From contig JACPGT010000005.1 of the NCBI GenBank assembly GCA_016188965.1, positions 1-64,000 on the forward strand: a stretch of 64,000 bases of DNA. The letters are read 5' to 3'. The stretch's first letter is position 1. Every line of letters begins with the position of its first letter. The notes below the pieces were generated by a model. That model was not told the origin of the DNA, made no database searches, and saw only the letters and a list, made by a program, of their open reading frames with translations. Shown piece after piece: positions 16,050 through 25,486 of the stretch. This DNA comes from Microcaldota archaeon. GTDB taxonomy: Archaea > Micrarchaeota > Micrarchaeia > Norongarragalinales > Norongarragalinaceae. The position numbers and the translations under genes are program-made.

Positions 16050-16739
16050 ATGCAATCCAACGCCGAGAAGGCACTCAAACTCTCTGAAGCCGTCAAACAA
16101 TCCATCGACGCCTACCCGTTCCTCAGGACGCCGATGGACCTGGGCCTGGTAAACTACTCCGCCTTGGCACGCAAGATCAAACCCCATTTGGAAAAGAAAC
16201 TGGGCCAGGCATTGAGCGTGGAATCGATCGCCATGGCGCTGCATCGGCACGTCGAGCCGTCCGACGGACAGCACTTCGTCAGCCCGTTGAGCACCATCGC
16301 GGCCTGCAAAGTCCAACTCATGCCGGACATCAGCGCCGTCCACTATGCCTACAGCCGCAAACTGCAGGAACGAATCCATCAGGCGAAAGGGGACATTGAG
16401 AACCGAGGCGGCAACGTATACGTCGTGGAGCGCGCCGTGGAAATCTCCGCCATCACCCAGAGCCAGTTCATGGACCAAATCATCAAGGCTGCCGACAAGG
16501 CAAAGCCCTTGGCGCGCCATTTGAACCTGTCGCTTCTGACGCTGCAATACCCGCCGGAAGTGCTGGAAAAACCCGGCGTGTTCAACTACTTCCTGGAAGC
16601 GCTGTACCAGGCCGACGTCAACATCATCGGCGTCTTCAGTTCCTACAGCAAGATGTCGTTCGTCATCGCCGAGTCGGACGCTCCCCGTGCCTACGACCGC
16701 CTGGCGCGCGCCATCGCCGCCGCCAAGACGCTGGAGTAA
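16050..16739 (+). CDS. ACT-domain-like protein
   Basis: About 229 residues. The N-terminal part is helical, with an HTH-like stretch (YSALARKIKPHLEKKLGQ, then VESIAMALHRHV). The C-terminal part looks like an ACT ligand-binding fold (GVFNYFLEALYQADVNIIGV followed by SYSKMSFVIAESDA). The layout suggests a regulator sensing a small ligand, but no target is evident. A related protein is encoded at 56074-56736. I chose ATG 16050 because GAGGGG precedes it by about 11 nt; ATG 16002 is an alternative. Confidence 0.65.
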   Translation: MQSNAEKALKLSEAVKQSIDAYPFLRTPMDLGLVNYSALARKIKPHLEKKLGQALSVESIAMALHRHVEPSDGQHFVSPLSTIAACKVQLMPDISAVHYAYSRKLQERIHQAKGDIENRGGNVYVVERAVEISAITQSQFMDQIIKAADKAKPLARHLNLSLLTLQYPPEVLEKPGVFNYFLEALYQADVNIIGVFSSYSKMSFVIAESDAPRAYDRLARAIAAAKTLE

Positions 16740-16822
16740 AAAAAACACCAGCAGAAAAAAATAAACAGCCGCCGCCTTTTCGAAAAACGGCGAGGGCGAT
16801 TCAAAACGCAGCCAAACGCATC

Positions 16823-17389
16823 ATGCCTTCCATCACCCGCGTCCTGATCATCCACGGTTACGCCAGCTCCGGCCCGAAGCATTGGCAGACGTGGCTGGCG
16901 CGCGAATGCGAAAAAGCAGGATTGGAAACGCACTACCCGGATTTGCCGGATCCATACCGTCCGGATTTGGCCATCTGGCTACAAGCGCTGAAAAAAGACA
17001 TGCCCAAAATCGACGCCCAAACGGCACTCGTGGGCCACTCGCTGGGCTGTGCTATCATCCACCACATTCTTCAGCGGAAAGATGTCCGTCGCGCAGGACA
17101 CGTCATCCTGGTGGCCCCCGCAACGCCGGCCAAAGTCGCGGCCAGCAAGCTTGCCTTCCTCAATCCGTTTTACGAAGACATGGAACTGGAAACGACGAAA
17201 AAAAAGGCCAAGAAAATCGACGTGTTCGCCTCGGATGACGACGTCTGGATGTCCATGAACGAATCCGCCGCCCTGGCCCGGCAGCTGGACGCCACACTGC
17301 ACACCTTTGTCGATGGCGGGCATTTGAGCCTCAACGCAGGATACCACACGTTTCCGGAAGTGCTGGACGTCCTGCTCAGCCAAGATTAG
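16823..17389 (+). CDS. RBBP9/YdeN-family serine hydrolase
   Basis: A 188-residue small alpha/beta hydrolase. ITRVLIIHGYASSGPKHWQ is the characteristic start, the nucleophile Ser lies in VGHSLGCAII, the acid in ASDDDVWMS and the His in DGGHLS, giving a full catalytic triad. The family hydrolyses small esters or amides, with largely unknown physiological substrates. Its 3' end overlaps the convergent metG stop by 4 nt. Confidence 0.88.
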   Translation: MPSITRVLIIHGYASSGPKHWQTWLARECEKAGLETHYPDLPDPYRPDLAIWLQALKKDMPKIDAQTALVGHSLGCAIIHHILQRKDVRRAGHVILVAPATPAKVAASKLAFLNPFYEDMELETTKKKAKKIDVFASDDDVWMSMNESAALARQLDATLHTFVDGGHLSLNAGYHTFPEVLDVLLSQD

Positions 17390-19101
17390 GTTTTCTTCAT
17401 CTTGGCGATTTCTTCCGCAACGGCATCGTCCTCGATGCGGGCAAACAGAGGCTTGACGTCCTGGAGGCTCAAACCGGGCTTGAAAACCGATAAGTTATTC
17501 CACCCCCTCGGCTTGACGCCCAACTGGGAAAACAGCTCGCCGGAGGAAAACGGCAAGTAGGGAGACAACGCAAGTCCAAGGGCGTACGCGGCCTTGGCGC
17601 TCAAGTAAAGCACCGTGTTCAGCTCGTCGGCGTCCGTGAGCTTCCACGGCGCGCGGTCGTTGAAGTACTTGTTCGACTTTGCCGCGAACGCCATGATTTT
17701 TTCCAGGCCTTCCTTGACGCCCACGCCGTCCAATTCGGCCGCCACGGCGTCGGCAAACGATTCCGTCTCTTTTTCGAACGCGGCGTCCGTATCCGTCTTC
17801 GTTCCCGGCGCGGGCACCAAGCCGCCTTTCTTGGCGATGAACGACAAACAACGGTAGACGAAGTTGCCGTAGGCGCCGATCAATTCGGAATTGACCTTGG
17901 CCTGGAAGTCACTCCATGCGAAGTTGCCGTCCGTCGTGTTGTTCGGCGTGATGGTGCACAAATAATATCGAAGCGCGTCGGGGTGGAACCGCGCCAAGAC
18001 GTCCTTGACCAAGATGAACGTGCCGCGGCTCTTGCTCATTTTCTCACCTTCCACGTTCAAGTAGCCGCGCGTCGGAATGCGGCTGGGAAGAGCAAACCCG
18101 GCCGCATCCAGCATGGCCGGCCAGAACAAGTAATGGTGGTACACAATGTCCTTTCCGATGAAATGCAGGATATTGGAGTCCGCCGACCACCAATCCGCCA
18201 AACGCTCGTTTTTGGATTTGCACCAGGCCTCGGTGGCGGCGACGTAGCCGATGGGCGCGTCGAACCACACGTAGAAGAACTGGTCCTTCCGGCCGGGGAT
18301 GGGAATCCCGAAGTACGGCCCGTCGCGCGTGATGTCCCAGTCCTTCAAACCCGTCAGCCAGTTGCGGACGTAATGCACCACGTCCGGCTGCAACACCTCA
18401 TTGGAAAGGAAACGGTACAGAAAAGGGCCCATGGCGCTGAGTTTGAAAAAGACATGTTCGGTGCTTTTCTTGATGGGCGGCGTCTGGCAAATAGCGCAAC
18501 GCGGCTCCTTCAAGTCGGCCGGTTGGTATACCTTGCCGCACTTTTCGCACCCGTCGCCATATTGGTCGGCCGCGCCGCAGAACGGACAAGTGCCTTTGAC
18601 GAAGCGGTCCGGCAGGAAGCGCTCGTCCTTGGGGCAGTACGTCTGCTCGACTTGCTTGGAAAAAAGGATGCTTTTGGACTCGGCCGCTTCGTAGAACCGC
18701 TTGGCCAAGGCATGGTTCTCCTCGGAGTGCGTGCGGTGGAAAACGTCGAACGAAATGCCCAACGCCGTGAAGTCTTTTTCTTGGCGGCCGTGGTACTTCT
18801 TTACGAATTCGGCCGGCTCCATGCCCTCCTTGGCAGCGTTGAGCTCGATGGGTGTGCCGTGCTCGTCGCTGGCGCAGACGAAGACCACTGGCCTGCCTTG
18901 CATCCGCAAATAGCGCGCATACACGTCGGCCGGCAAGTAGGTCGAACGGATGCCGCCCAAATGCAAGTCGCCGTTGGCATACGGCAAGGCGGCGGTAATC
19001 AGGGTCTTTAAAGGCGCCTTGGGCTGGGCAATGCCGTAATCAGCCGTAGACGCGGAAGACGGTTTTTTCTTTGACTGGGACGAAGAAACGATGGAAAACA
19101 C
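17386..19101 (-). CDS. metG: Methionyl-tRNA synthetase
   Basis: A class I synthetase of about 571 residues. The HIGH-type signature is in PYANGDLHLGGI, the KMSKS loop is EKMSKSRG, and zinc knuckles CPFC, CEKC and CAIC lie in the connective insert. There is no C-terminal EMAP-type tRNA-binding domain. The frame is open up to 19191, but a minus-strand TATA box at 19154-19164 overlaps that extension and would place the transcript start near 19131. I therefore start at GTG 19101, just before the Ser/Lys-rich linker that precedes the catalytic domain. Confidence 0.95.
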   Translation of the reverse strand: MFSIVSSSQSKKKPSSASTADYGIAQPKAPLKTLITAALPYANGDLHLGGIRSTYLPADVYARYLRMQGRPVVFVCASDEHGTPIELNAAKEGMEPAEFVKKYHGRQEKDFTALGISFDVFHRTHSEENHALAKRFYEAAESKSILFSKQVEQTYCPKDERFLPDRFVKGTCPFCGAADQYGDGCEKCGKVYQPADLKEPRCAICQTPPIKKSTEHVFFKLSAMGPFLYRFLSNEVLQPDVVHYVRNWLTGLKDWDITRDGPYFGIPIPGRKDQFFYVWFDAPIGYVAATEAWCKSKNERLADWWSADSNILHFIGKDIVYHHYLFWPAMLDAAGFALPSRIPTRGYLNVEGEKMSKSRGTFILVKDVLARFHPDALRYYLCTITPNNTTDGNFAWSDFQAKVNSELIGAYGNFVYRCLSFIAKKGGLVPAPGTKTDTDAAFEKETESFADAVAAELDGVGVKEGLEKIMAFAAKSNKYFNDRAPWKLTDADELNTVLYLSAKAAYALGLALSPYLPFSSGELFSQLGVKPRGWNNLSVFKPGLSLQDVKPLFARIEDDAVAEEIAKMKKT

Positions 19102-19153
19102 CTTTTGTCCAAAGCGGTTTCTGCGCCTCGGAAACCAAAGAGTGAAAGCCTGC

Positions 19154-19164
19154 ATATAAAAAAA
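19154..19164 (-). promoter_or_regulatory. TATA box of the methionyl-tRNA synthetase gene
   Basis: The minus strand reads CCTTTTTTTATATGC, about 50 nt before the GTG at 19101. It lies inside the longest possible open frame, which argues against the upstream start codons. Confidence 0.55.
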
Positions 19165-19260
19165 GGCCGGAAAGACCCGCCTTAAAGCCAAAAAAAACGG
19201 TTGCCGCCCGATGCCTTACTAAAACAAATATTTTAAATTCAGCTGATTGGTTGCAATCTC

Positions 19261-20223
19261 ATGAAAAAAACACTTTTGTTCATAACTTTAGCCGCAATGC
19301 TGATTTTCGGATGCACATCCTACCGGCCCGATTCAAGCCAAATCAACCCGACCTCCACAAACTGGCCTTCACCAAAACCAACCCATGCGCCCACGGCATC
19401 GCCGGCCATGCCATCCTCAAGCCCCGCCCCTTCCGCCACCGTCGTTTCCTGCGTCCCGGAAGGCGGCCTCATTTCCGACGCGATAATTCCAAACGAACCG
19501 GTTTTGCGATGCTGCCCCGGCCTCAAGCAAGTCCCTTCCGAAGGAAGAGAAGGTGCCACATGCGTCAAAACCGATGAGATGCCTACTCCATCCGTTACGC
19601 CCGCGCCTTCGGACCCGGCCGTTGCCAACTATTGTAAAGATTCCTCCGAGCTTGTCCAAGTTTCCGTCAAGCGATGCAACTTAAACGGACGCCTTGTTTA
19701 CTCGGTATCCCAGTCGCTTACGGAAGTCATAATGGAAGGCGGATGGGGAACGACATATTATGAATCAAACGGCACGAAAATAGGAAGCTTCGGCGACCCC
19801 GGAGCGAGATACGCCAATGGCTCGTCAGCAAATCAAGACAATGCATTTTTCAAATTCATCAGCGGGCTGGCCTCCACCTGCGACCAGGACAACCTCTGCC
19901 CCACGCCAACTCACCCACCAATACCGGCCGCCTTGACCGCAGTCTGCCAAACGGATTCCGGCGTCCGCGTAGATTTATACGCCTGCCAGCCGGAAAATGG
20001 GATTCCAATCTACGCAGCACACTACTACAAAGCATTCGGCTCAGGTTGGGGCGCCAACGGCGTCAGATTCTTCTACGCCAATGGATCGACGCGCATGGAA
20101 TCCATGAGTGGGCCGGTCAGCGAAGCGTTCCAGGAATACCAACGCGACGCCCACTGCCGGTACCCCGACCTCTGTCCACCCGCACCTGCCGCAACATCCG
20201 AGCCCGGGCAGCCCAATCCGTAA
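19261..20223 (+). CDS. Secreted lipoprotein with two related Cys-containing domains
   Basis: A 320-residue protein with a lipoprotein signal (MKKTLLFITLAAMLIFGC, Cys 18 as lipidation site), then a Ser/Pro/Thr linker. Two homologous domains follow. Their shared features are a Cys near the start, a central WGTTYYESNGTKIGSFGDPG or WGANGVRFFYANGSTRMESM segment, and a closing CDQDNLCP or CRYPDLCP. The paired Cys suggest extracellular disulfides. A TATA-like element at 19228-19237 implies a leaderless mRNA. No function can be assigned. Confidence 0.8.
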   Translation: MKKTLLFITLAAMLIFGCTSYRPDSSQINPTSTNWPSPKPTHAPTASPAMPSSSPAPSATVVSCVPEGGLISDAIIPNEPVLRCCPGLKQVPSEGREGATCVKTDEMPTPSVTPAPSDPAVANYCKDSSELVQVSVKRCNLNGRLVYSVSQSLTEVIMEGGWGTTYYESNGTKIGSFGDPGARYANGSSANQDNAFFKFISGLASTCDQDNLCPTPTHPPIPAALTAVCQTDSGVRVDLYACQPENGIPIYAAHYYKAFGSGWGANGVRFFYANGSTRMESMSGPVSEAFQEYQRDAHCRYPDLCPPAPAATSEPGQPNP

Positions 20224-20360
20224 ATTTTTAATAGGGGCTCGACAAGACAATAACGCTGGTTTTAAGCGAAAACAATGGGCTAGAAGCCACAGGCTCCAAA
20301 AAAGCCGCCTTTGCGATCAACACTTGAAAATGCAGCAATCCAATCGAGGTGCACCAAACT

Positions 20361-22019
20361 ATGCAGCAAGGACAACTGAATGGACAACAAGTACTCGTAC
20401 TGCCGGAAGGCTCCAGCCGCGTATTGGGCCGAGACGCGCAGCGCACCAACATCGCCGTCGGCTACGCCGTGGCCTCCGCCGTCAAGTCAACGCTTGGCCC
20501 GCGGGGCATGGACAAGATGATGGTCTCCGAAATGGGCGACATCGTCATCACCAACGACGGCGCCACCATCCTCAAGGAAATGAACGTTGAGCACCCCGCC
20601 GCCAAAATGATGGTCGAAATCGCCAAGACGCAGGACGAGGAAGTCGGCGACGGCACCACCACCGCCGTCGTCATCGCAGGCGAACTGCTCAAGAAAGCCC
20701 TGGAGTTGTTGGACCAGGACGTGCACGCATCCACCATCATCTCCGGATACAAACTGGCCTCGGCGCAAGCCATCCAGACGTTGTACGACGTGGCCGAGAA
20801 CGTGGCCATGGACGACAAAGCCATGCTGCAAAAAATCGCCGCCGTATCCATGGGCTCCAAGACGGTCGCCTCCGGAACGGCCAAAGAAACGCTGGCCAAG
20901 CTGGTCGTCGACGCCGTCACGCAAGTCGCCGAAAAGAAAGACGGCAAATTCACCGTGGACAAAGAATACATCAAGATCGAAAAGAAGCAAGGCGGCGACG
21001 TTCAGATGACGACGCTCATCGGCGGCGTCCTGGTGGACAAAGAAGTCGTCCACCCCGGCATGCCCAAGAAGCTCGAAAAGGCCAAGATCGCTTTGCTTGA
21101 CGCCGCGCTCGAAATCGAGAAGACGGAAACCGACGCCCGCATCAGCATCACCTCGCCGGACCAGATGACGGCCTTCTTGGAACAGGAAGAGAAGATGCTC
21201 AAGGACATGGTCGAGAAAGTCGCCGCATCCGGCGCCAACGTTCTGTTCTGCCAGAAAGGCATCGACGACGTCGCCCAGCACTACCTGGCCAAGAAAGGCA
21301 TCCTGTCGGCACGCCGCGTCAAGAAATCCGACATGGAAAAGTTGGCGCGCGCCACGGGTGCCCGCGTCACCACGACGCTGGAAGACCTCTCGGACGACGA
21401 CCTGGGTTTTGCCGGCATCGTCGAAGAGCGCAAAGTCGCCGGCGAGCACATGGTCTTCGTCGAGAAATGCAAGGACCCCAAGAGCGTGACCCTGCTGGTC
21501 CGCGGCGGCACCGAGCATGTCATCGACGAGGCCGAACGCGCGCTGGTCGACGCCATCGGCGCTGTTTCGTCCGCCATCCAGGAAGGCAAATACGTCACCG
21601 GCGGCGGCTCCATAGACACGGAACTGGCCATGCGCCTCCGCAAGTACGCCACGCAAGTCGGCGGACGCGAACAGTTGGCCATCACGGCCTTTGCCGAAGC
21701 GTTGGAAGTCATCCCGCGCACGTTGGCGGAATCCTGCGGCTTGGACTCGATCGACACGCTGGTCGACTTGCGCTCCAAGCACGAGAAAGGCCAAAAGACA
21801 CTCGGCATCGACGTTTTGAAGAGCAAGGTCGGCGACTTGAAAGCCGCGGGCGTGTTTGAGCCGCTCAAGGTCAAGAAGCAGGCTTTGCAGAGCGCCTCCG
21901 AAGTGACGGAAATGATCCTCCGCATCGACGACATCATCGCCAGCAAAGGCAAATCCGGCGGCGGCAAGGGCGGAGCCGGCGGAATGGGCGGCGGCGAAGG
22001 CATGGACATGGGCATGTAA
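20361..22019 (+). CDS. ths: Thermosome subunit (group II chaperonin)
   Basis: A 552-residue group II chaperonin subunit that forms the double-ring, ATP-driven folding chamber in the cytoplasm. Hallmarks are [14 protein letters not shown] near the N-terminus, the nucleotide-binding [11 protein letters not shown], the late [14 protein letters not shown] motif and the Gly/Met-rich tail. I chose ATG 20361 since GAGGTG lies about 10 nt upstream; GTG 20349 is also in frame. A TATA-like TTTTTAATAG at about 20225 gives a leader of roughly 100 nt. Confidence 0.97.
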   Translation: MQQGQLNGQQVLVLPEGSSRVLGRDAQRTNIAVGYAVASAVKSTLGPRGMDKMMVSEMGDIVITNDGATILKEMNVEHPAAKMMVEIAKTQDEEVGDGTTTAVVIAGELLKKALELLDQDVHASTIISGYKLASAQAIQTLYDVAENVAMDDKAMLQKIAAVSMGSKTVASGTAKETLAKLVVDAVTQVAEKKDGKFTVDKEYIKIEKKQGGDVQMTTLIGGVLVDKEVVHPGMPKKLEKAKIALLDAALEIEKTETDARISITSPDQMTAFLEQEEKMLKDMVEKVAASGANVLFCQKGIDDVAQHYLAKKGILSARRVKKSDMEKLARATGARVTTTLEDLSDDDLGFAGIVEERKVAGEHMVFVEKCKDPKSVTLLVRGGTEHVIDEAERALVDAIGAVSSAIQEGKYVTGGGSIDTELAMRLRKYATQVGGREQLAITAFAEALEVIPRTLAESCGLDSIDTLVDLRSKHEKGQKTLGIDVLKSKVGDLKAAGVFEPLKVKKQALQSASEVTEMILRIDDIIASKGKSGGGKGGAGGMGGGEGMDMGM

Positions 22020-22174
22020 GTGCCTGACGTCCAAAGCCGAAAGCCAACAACACCAAACGGCCGAAACCGGCCCTCTTTTTCTTTTTTTCCAAGAAGGGGC
22101 GCAAAAACACCCCGACTTCTTTTTCTCAAACCCACAAAATCAATAATAAACCGCGACACGCCAAGACAGTGAAT

Positions 22175-22675
22175 ATGGCATCTTCAGAAGTTTCGCGCTC
22201 AATCCACCACGTCCTTTCCCGGCTGAAAGAACACCTGCAACCCTTGGACCCCAGCGACGTGGCCGCCACCCGGCCGCATCAAATCGAAGTCAACCCGAAC
22301 AACCGCCGCGAGATGGAATCACACGGCTACGTCTACCACGAACCCCTGCCCGGCACCCGCCGGGAACCGTTCTACAAATGGAAGCTGGGTCGAACGCCCA
22401 CTTACAAAAGCCCGCAACCGGAGCCCAAGGAAAAAGGAAGAGACCGCACGGGCTACGTCCTGTTCGGAACACTTAAGACCGAGCCGACGGAATTCATCCA
22501 AGCCCTGGAAGAATTGGAAGCCCACCTGCACCAACACGGACACGCCGTCAACGTCTACCAACAAGGCGCACTCGTCGCCCTGCATCCGTTCTTCGAACAC
22601 GCTTACGGCCAAGGCCCAAACGCGGTCGACATCGAAAACGCCTGGTTCGGAAAGCGCAAAGGAACGGCCAAATAA
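22175..22675 (+). CDS. Hypothetical protein
   Basis: A hydrophilic protein of about 166 residues with no signal peptide or membrane segment, rich in His, Pro and Glu. Recognisable blocks are RREMESHGYVYHEPLPGTRR and a C-terminal alpha/beta-like half with TEFIQALEELEAHLHQHGHA. The start may be ATG 22175 or GTG 22169. A T-rich stretch between the thermosome stop and this gene may terminate the former. I recognise no family. Confidence 0.65.
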   Translation: MASSEVSRSIHHVLSRLKEHLQPLDPSDVAATRPHQIEVNPNNRREMESHGYVYHEPLPGTRREPFYKWKLGRTPTYKSPQPEPKEKGRDRTGYVLFGTLKTEPTEFIQALEELEAHLHQHGHAVNVYQQGALVALHPFFEHAYGQGPNAVDIENAWFGKRKGTAK

Positions 22676-22754
22676 AACTTAAGACCAAAAAAGCGACAGG
22701 AGCCACTGCGGAGTTTGGCATCGTGGGCGGCAGCCCCGATGCTATTGCTCAAAA

Positions 22755-22859
22755 CGGGCCCGGAGGGATTTGAACCCTCGACTTCCTGCTGTCTTCAAGC
22801 CGCCGGTTCGGGCGGCGTTTAGAAGGCAGGCACTCTGATCCAGGCTGAGTTACGGGCCC
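22755..22859 (-). tRNA. tRNA-Arg(UCU) with a 29-nt intron
   Basis: The minus strand folds as a full tRNA: acceptor GGGCCCG/CGGGCCC, D arm ACTC/GAGT, anticodon stem CCTGC/GCAGG with loop CTTCTAA, and T arm GAGGG TTCAAAT CCCTC. Discriminator is G and no CCA is encoded. The anticodon TCT reads Arg AGA/AGG. A 29-nt insert after position 37 contains a GCCGCC/GGCGGC hairpin, as in canonical archaeal bulge-helix-bulge introns removed by the splicing endonuclease. Confidence 0.92.
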
Positions 22860-22871
22860 ACAAGCTCGAAA

Positions 22872-22890
22872 CTAGGGTTTCCAGCATACA
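22872..22890 (-). other. Sequence like the group I intron P element, next to tRNA-Arg
   Basis: On the minus strand TGTATGCTGGAAACCCTAG ends 12 nt before the 5' end of tRNA-Arg. It matches 17 of 19 positions of the P element in the 23S group I intron and closely matches that of the 16S intron. No Q, R or S partner is visible nearby, so it is either a relic or chance. Confidence 0.35.
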
Positions 22891-22962
22891 ACGTGTGCCG
22901 AAACGTTTTATTAAACGCGTCGCGCTAAGCACCCATCAACCAATCAAACTTAGGTGAATCGC

Positions 22963-23877
22963 ATGGGCAAAGTAGGCAAGGCAATCAGGGCGACGATAGC
23001 CGCCGCATTCATTCTACACGGATTGGCGGGCCCGGCCGGCACGCAAGAACACGGACACGATGACGCCGTCACGCAACCGGCAACACCCAGCGTGCACGTG
23101 GAGAAGATGAAAGCGGGAAATGAAAACTTCGTCCGGCTTCACGGAAGGGAGTACCGCCTCGTGCACTCCAAAGGACAACAACCCTCACTCATCGTCATGC
23201 AGTGCGCCGATTCGCGCGACGACCTCGTGACGCAGGCGCAACTTCCGCCAGGCTATGCGTTTGAAATGGGCGTCAACGCCGGAAACATCATCAACACCGA
23301 AGAGGCGTCACTAGTGGCCAACATTATCTATCATCTGAAGCACCTCAAAGGCCAGAACCGGGCCTACGTCGTCATGGGGCATTACGGCTGCGGCGGCATC
23401 AAGGGATTGGACGAATGGGAGCATTTGGAGCCGGAAATCGCGAAACACCTCCGCCTTGCGCTTCCGGCCAAAGAATTCGTCGAAAAGCAATTGCGCAACC
23501 GCAGGCTCAACGTCAGCGAGGAAACGCGGCACCGCATGATCGTCGAAGCCAACGTATTGGCTCAAATCAGGAACCTGATGAGCATCCAGCAAGTCCGCAG
23601 CGCGGTGGAGCAGAGGCACTTAGCCGTCATGCCGGTCATCTCGGACATCAACACCGGCGAACTACACTTCGGCCTTCCCACGCTGCAGCAACACGGCCTG
23701 TTGGAACACGCCAAAGCCGAATTCGGCATCCAGAAATGGCTCCAAGGCCAGCACCGGTTGCAAGACCAACAATTAGCACGATTGGGTCCGTTCCGACCGC
23801 AGGACCGACGGATGCCGGCCGAGTCACGCAACTTTCCGAAAACACGCGTGCGGCCCACCGCGTTCAGACGCAAATAA
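22963..23877 (+). CDS. Beta-class carbonic anhydrase with N-terminal export-like segment
   Basis: A protein of about 304 residues. Zinc ligands are all visible: C81 and D83 with R85 in CADSRD, then H140 and C143 in HYGCGG. It interconverts CO2 and bicarbonate. The first 30 residues have a basic start and a hydrophobic stretch (IRATIAAAFILHGLAG), suggesting export, which is unusual for archaeal beta enzymes. ATG 22963 follows AGGTGA by about 6 nt. The C-terminal 60 residues are a Gln/Arg-rich extension beyond the normal family end. Confidence 0.88.
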   Translation: MGKVGKAIRATIAAAFILHGLAGPAGTQEHGHDDAVTQPATPSVHVEKMKAGNENFVRLHGREYRLVHSKGQQPSLIVMQCADSRDDLVTQAQLPPGYAFEMGVNAGNIINTEEASLVANIIYHLKHLKGQNRAYVVMGHYGCGGIKGLDEWEHLEPEIAKHLRLALPAKEFVEKQLRNRRLNVSEETRHRMIVEANVLAQIRNLMSIQQVRSAVEQRHLAVMPVISDINTGELHFGLPTLQQHGLLEHAKAEFGIQKWLQGQHRLQDQQLARLGPFRPQDRRMPAESRNFPKTRVRPTAFRRK

Positions 23878-23933
23878 GTCAACGCAAAGACTCCGAGCTC
23901 AACCCGCGTCCGCCAACACGGCGGTAGCCGCGT

Positions 23934-24245
23934 TCACCATCCGCGGAAGTACTGGTGGATTGCCGTGTAGAAGCCGCTCCATTGGTAAGCGAAGTGCGCC
24001 AAACCGGCCAGCAACAGGGGAATGGACAGCCATTTGAGGGCGTCGTACTTCTTCCACACCAGGTAGGCCAAAGCCGCGAAAGGCGAAATGACGGCCCATA
24101 GAAGCAGGATGCGGAATTCGTGGTCCCCCAAGAGCGTACGGGCCTCCAAGGCGACGCTTGAAAAATAGGACGGAGGCTGAGCGCTTTCCCCGTTGAGCGT
24201 GGTCTGTTTGACGCTGACAATCCGAGGCAAGCGCTCGTCCAACAT
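23934..24245 (-). CDS. Small hypothetical membrane protein
   Basis: A 103-residue protein with an N-terminal soluble part and three closely spaced hydrophobic segments in the C-terminal two thirds (ILLLWAVISPFAALAYLVW, then LSIPLLLAGLAHFAYQW). The frame is open further upstream, but that extension is Arg/Phe-rich and not protein-like, so I start at ATG 24245. It is convergent with the carbonic anhydrase gene. No family is recognised. Confidence 0.6.
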   Translation of the reverse strand: MLDERLPRIVSVKQTTLNGESAQPPSYFSSVALEARTLLGDHEFRILLLWAVISPFAALAYLVWKKYDALKWLSIPLLLAGLAHFAYQWSGFYTAIHQYFRGW

Positions 24246-24400
24246 GCCTCCAGTAAGGCCAGCGCAAATAAAAGCGTATTTAGGGAAGGGCGGTCGGAAT
24301 TGGAGGAAACGATGAAAAAAGCCAATCCGAAACCGAAGCAACGGAAAGACCAAAACGTTATTGAGCCGACGCGACCGATACAAACCCGGTGAATTCCCCC

Positions 24401-25192
24401 ATGGCAATCCGGCCTCTACAACTATCTCGAGAACGGCTTTCCGGGCCCGTCGCAAGCCACTTGGAAGAAGGCGTCCGAAGCGGAAAACTGAGGCGCGACC
24501 AAGTCGACCGATTCATGCAAAAGTACGTCGAGCTTCACGACCGCCTGCCGGAGCCGAGCATGAAGCAAAGCTTCGTGAACTTGATGCGCAACGTCAAGCC
24601 CGGAGCACAACCAATGCAAACACTCCAGGCAGTCCGCTACGGGCTATCCCATTTCGAAAACAAGGGCGAGCGTTTTTTGCCGGAAGAACACGAAGACCGG
24701 AAAATGGGATTCGAACGACACGGAGGTCTGGGCCCGGACATGCTGGCCGACATCGGAATCGAACCGGGACAACACGCCCACACGACGTATCATTTCCTCA
24801 CGCCCCATGGACCCAGAGAACTGGGATATGAAGAGGAAAACCAAATGACGCGCGTGCTGGGCGAAGGCAACACAGCGCTGGAACGCTTGGCCCGCCACGC
24901 GGAAAAAGAACCGGAAGAACTCTCAAAATCCATGCACGAAGCATTGCAGGCCGCCGACGTCAACTTCCAAGGCACACGCGGAGCGTTCCACGGCGTCGAC
25001 ATCGTCCGCAAAGGCGACGCCGTGGCGCTCCACGTCCACGCCATCCACCTACCCAACAGCCAAGGAAAACCACGTGGACCCGAACACGTCGTCATACCCA
25101 TCGGAAAGCAAAGCTTAACCTTAGCACGGCAAGTCCGCGACTACATCAAAGAGGCCACCGGAAAAAATGTTCCACGCCTCAAAACGCAATAA
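24401..25192 (+). CDS. Hypothetical soluble protein
   Basis: A hydrophilic protein of about 263 residues with no signal or membrane segments. The N-terminal 80 residues are helical and charged. The C-terminal part has alternating strands (VDIVRKGDAVALHVHAIHLP) and ends in a basic helix. I do not recognise a domain. It stands alone between a minus-strand membrane gene and tRNA-Pro. Confidence 0.65.
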   Translation: MAIRPLQLSRERLSGPVASHLEEGVRSGKLRRDQVDRFMQKYVELHDRLPEPSMKQSFVNLMRNVKPGAQPMQTLQAVRYGLSHFENKGERFLPEEHEDRKMGFERHGGLGPDMLADIGIEPGQHAHTTYHFLTPHGPRELGYEEENQMTRVLGEGNTALERLARHAEKEPEELSKSMHEALQAADVNFQGTRGAFHGVDIVRKGDAVALHVHAIHLPNSQGKPRGPEHVVIPIGKQSLTLARQVRDYIKEATGKNVPRLKTQ

Positions 25193-25216
25193 CAAAAAAA
25201 GAAAAAAAAAGAATAA

Positions 25217-25289
25217 TGGGGGATCTGAGATTCGAACTCAGGTCACGTCCACCCCAAGGACGAAGGATGCCAGGCTACCCCAATCCCCC
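25217..25289 (-). tRNA. tRNA-Pro(GGG)
   Basis: The minus strand folds into a 73-nt tRNA: acceptor GGGGGAT/ATCCCCC, anticodon stem CGTCC/GGACG with loop TTGGGGT, and T arm CTGAG TTCGAAT CTCAG. Discriminator is A, with no encoded CCA and no intron. The anticodon GGG reads proline CCC/CCU. The interval 25290-25486 downstream of the next gene's promoter side has only an AACCC/GGGTT hairpin near 25340 and no gene I can support. Confidence 0.95.
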
Positions 25290-25486
25290 AATTTTCAGCG
25301 GCGCGGCCGTCGACGACGATAGCCACTACCGGCCCCTAACCCTTTGGGTTACTCGGCTAGAAGACGGAACAAAATAGTGCTCCCATAGGCTTTTTAGGGT
25401 TTCTTGAACGCCCGCCGGACGGCCGCTCAACACAACGCCTGACCAAAACGAATCCGTTTTTACAGGACAAACACCACAATACAACC

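Noticed and set aside
20487-22034. 515-residue minus-strand frame opposite the thermosome
   Set aside because: It is the antisense shadow of a highly conserved coding gene with strong codon bias. It is rich in Asp/Phe/Gly and lacks any domain.
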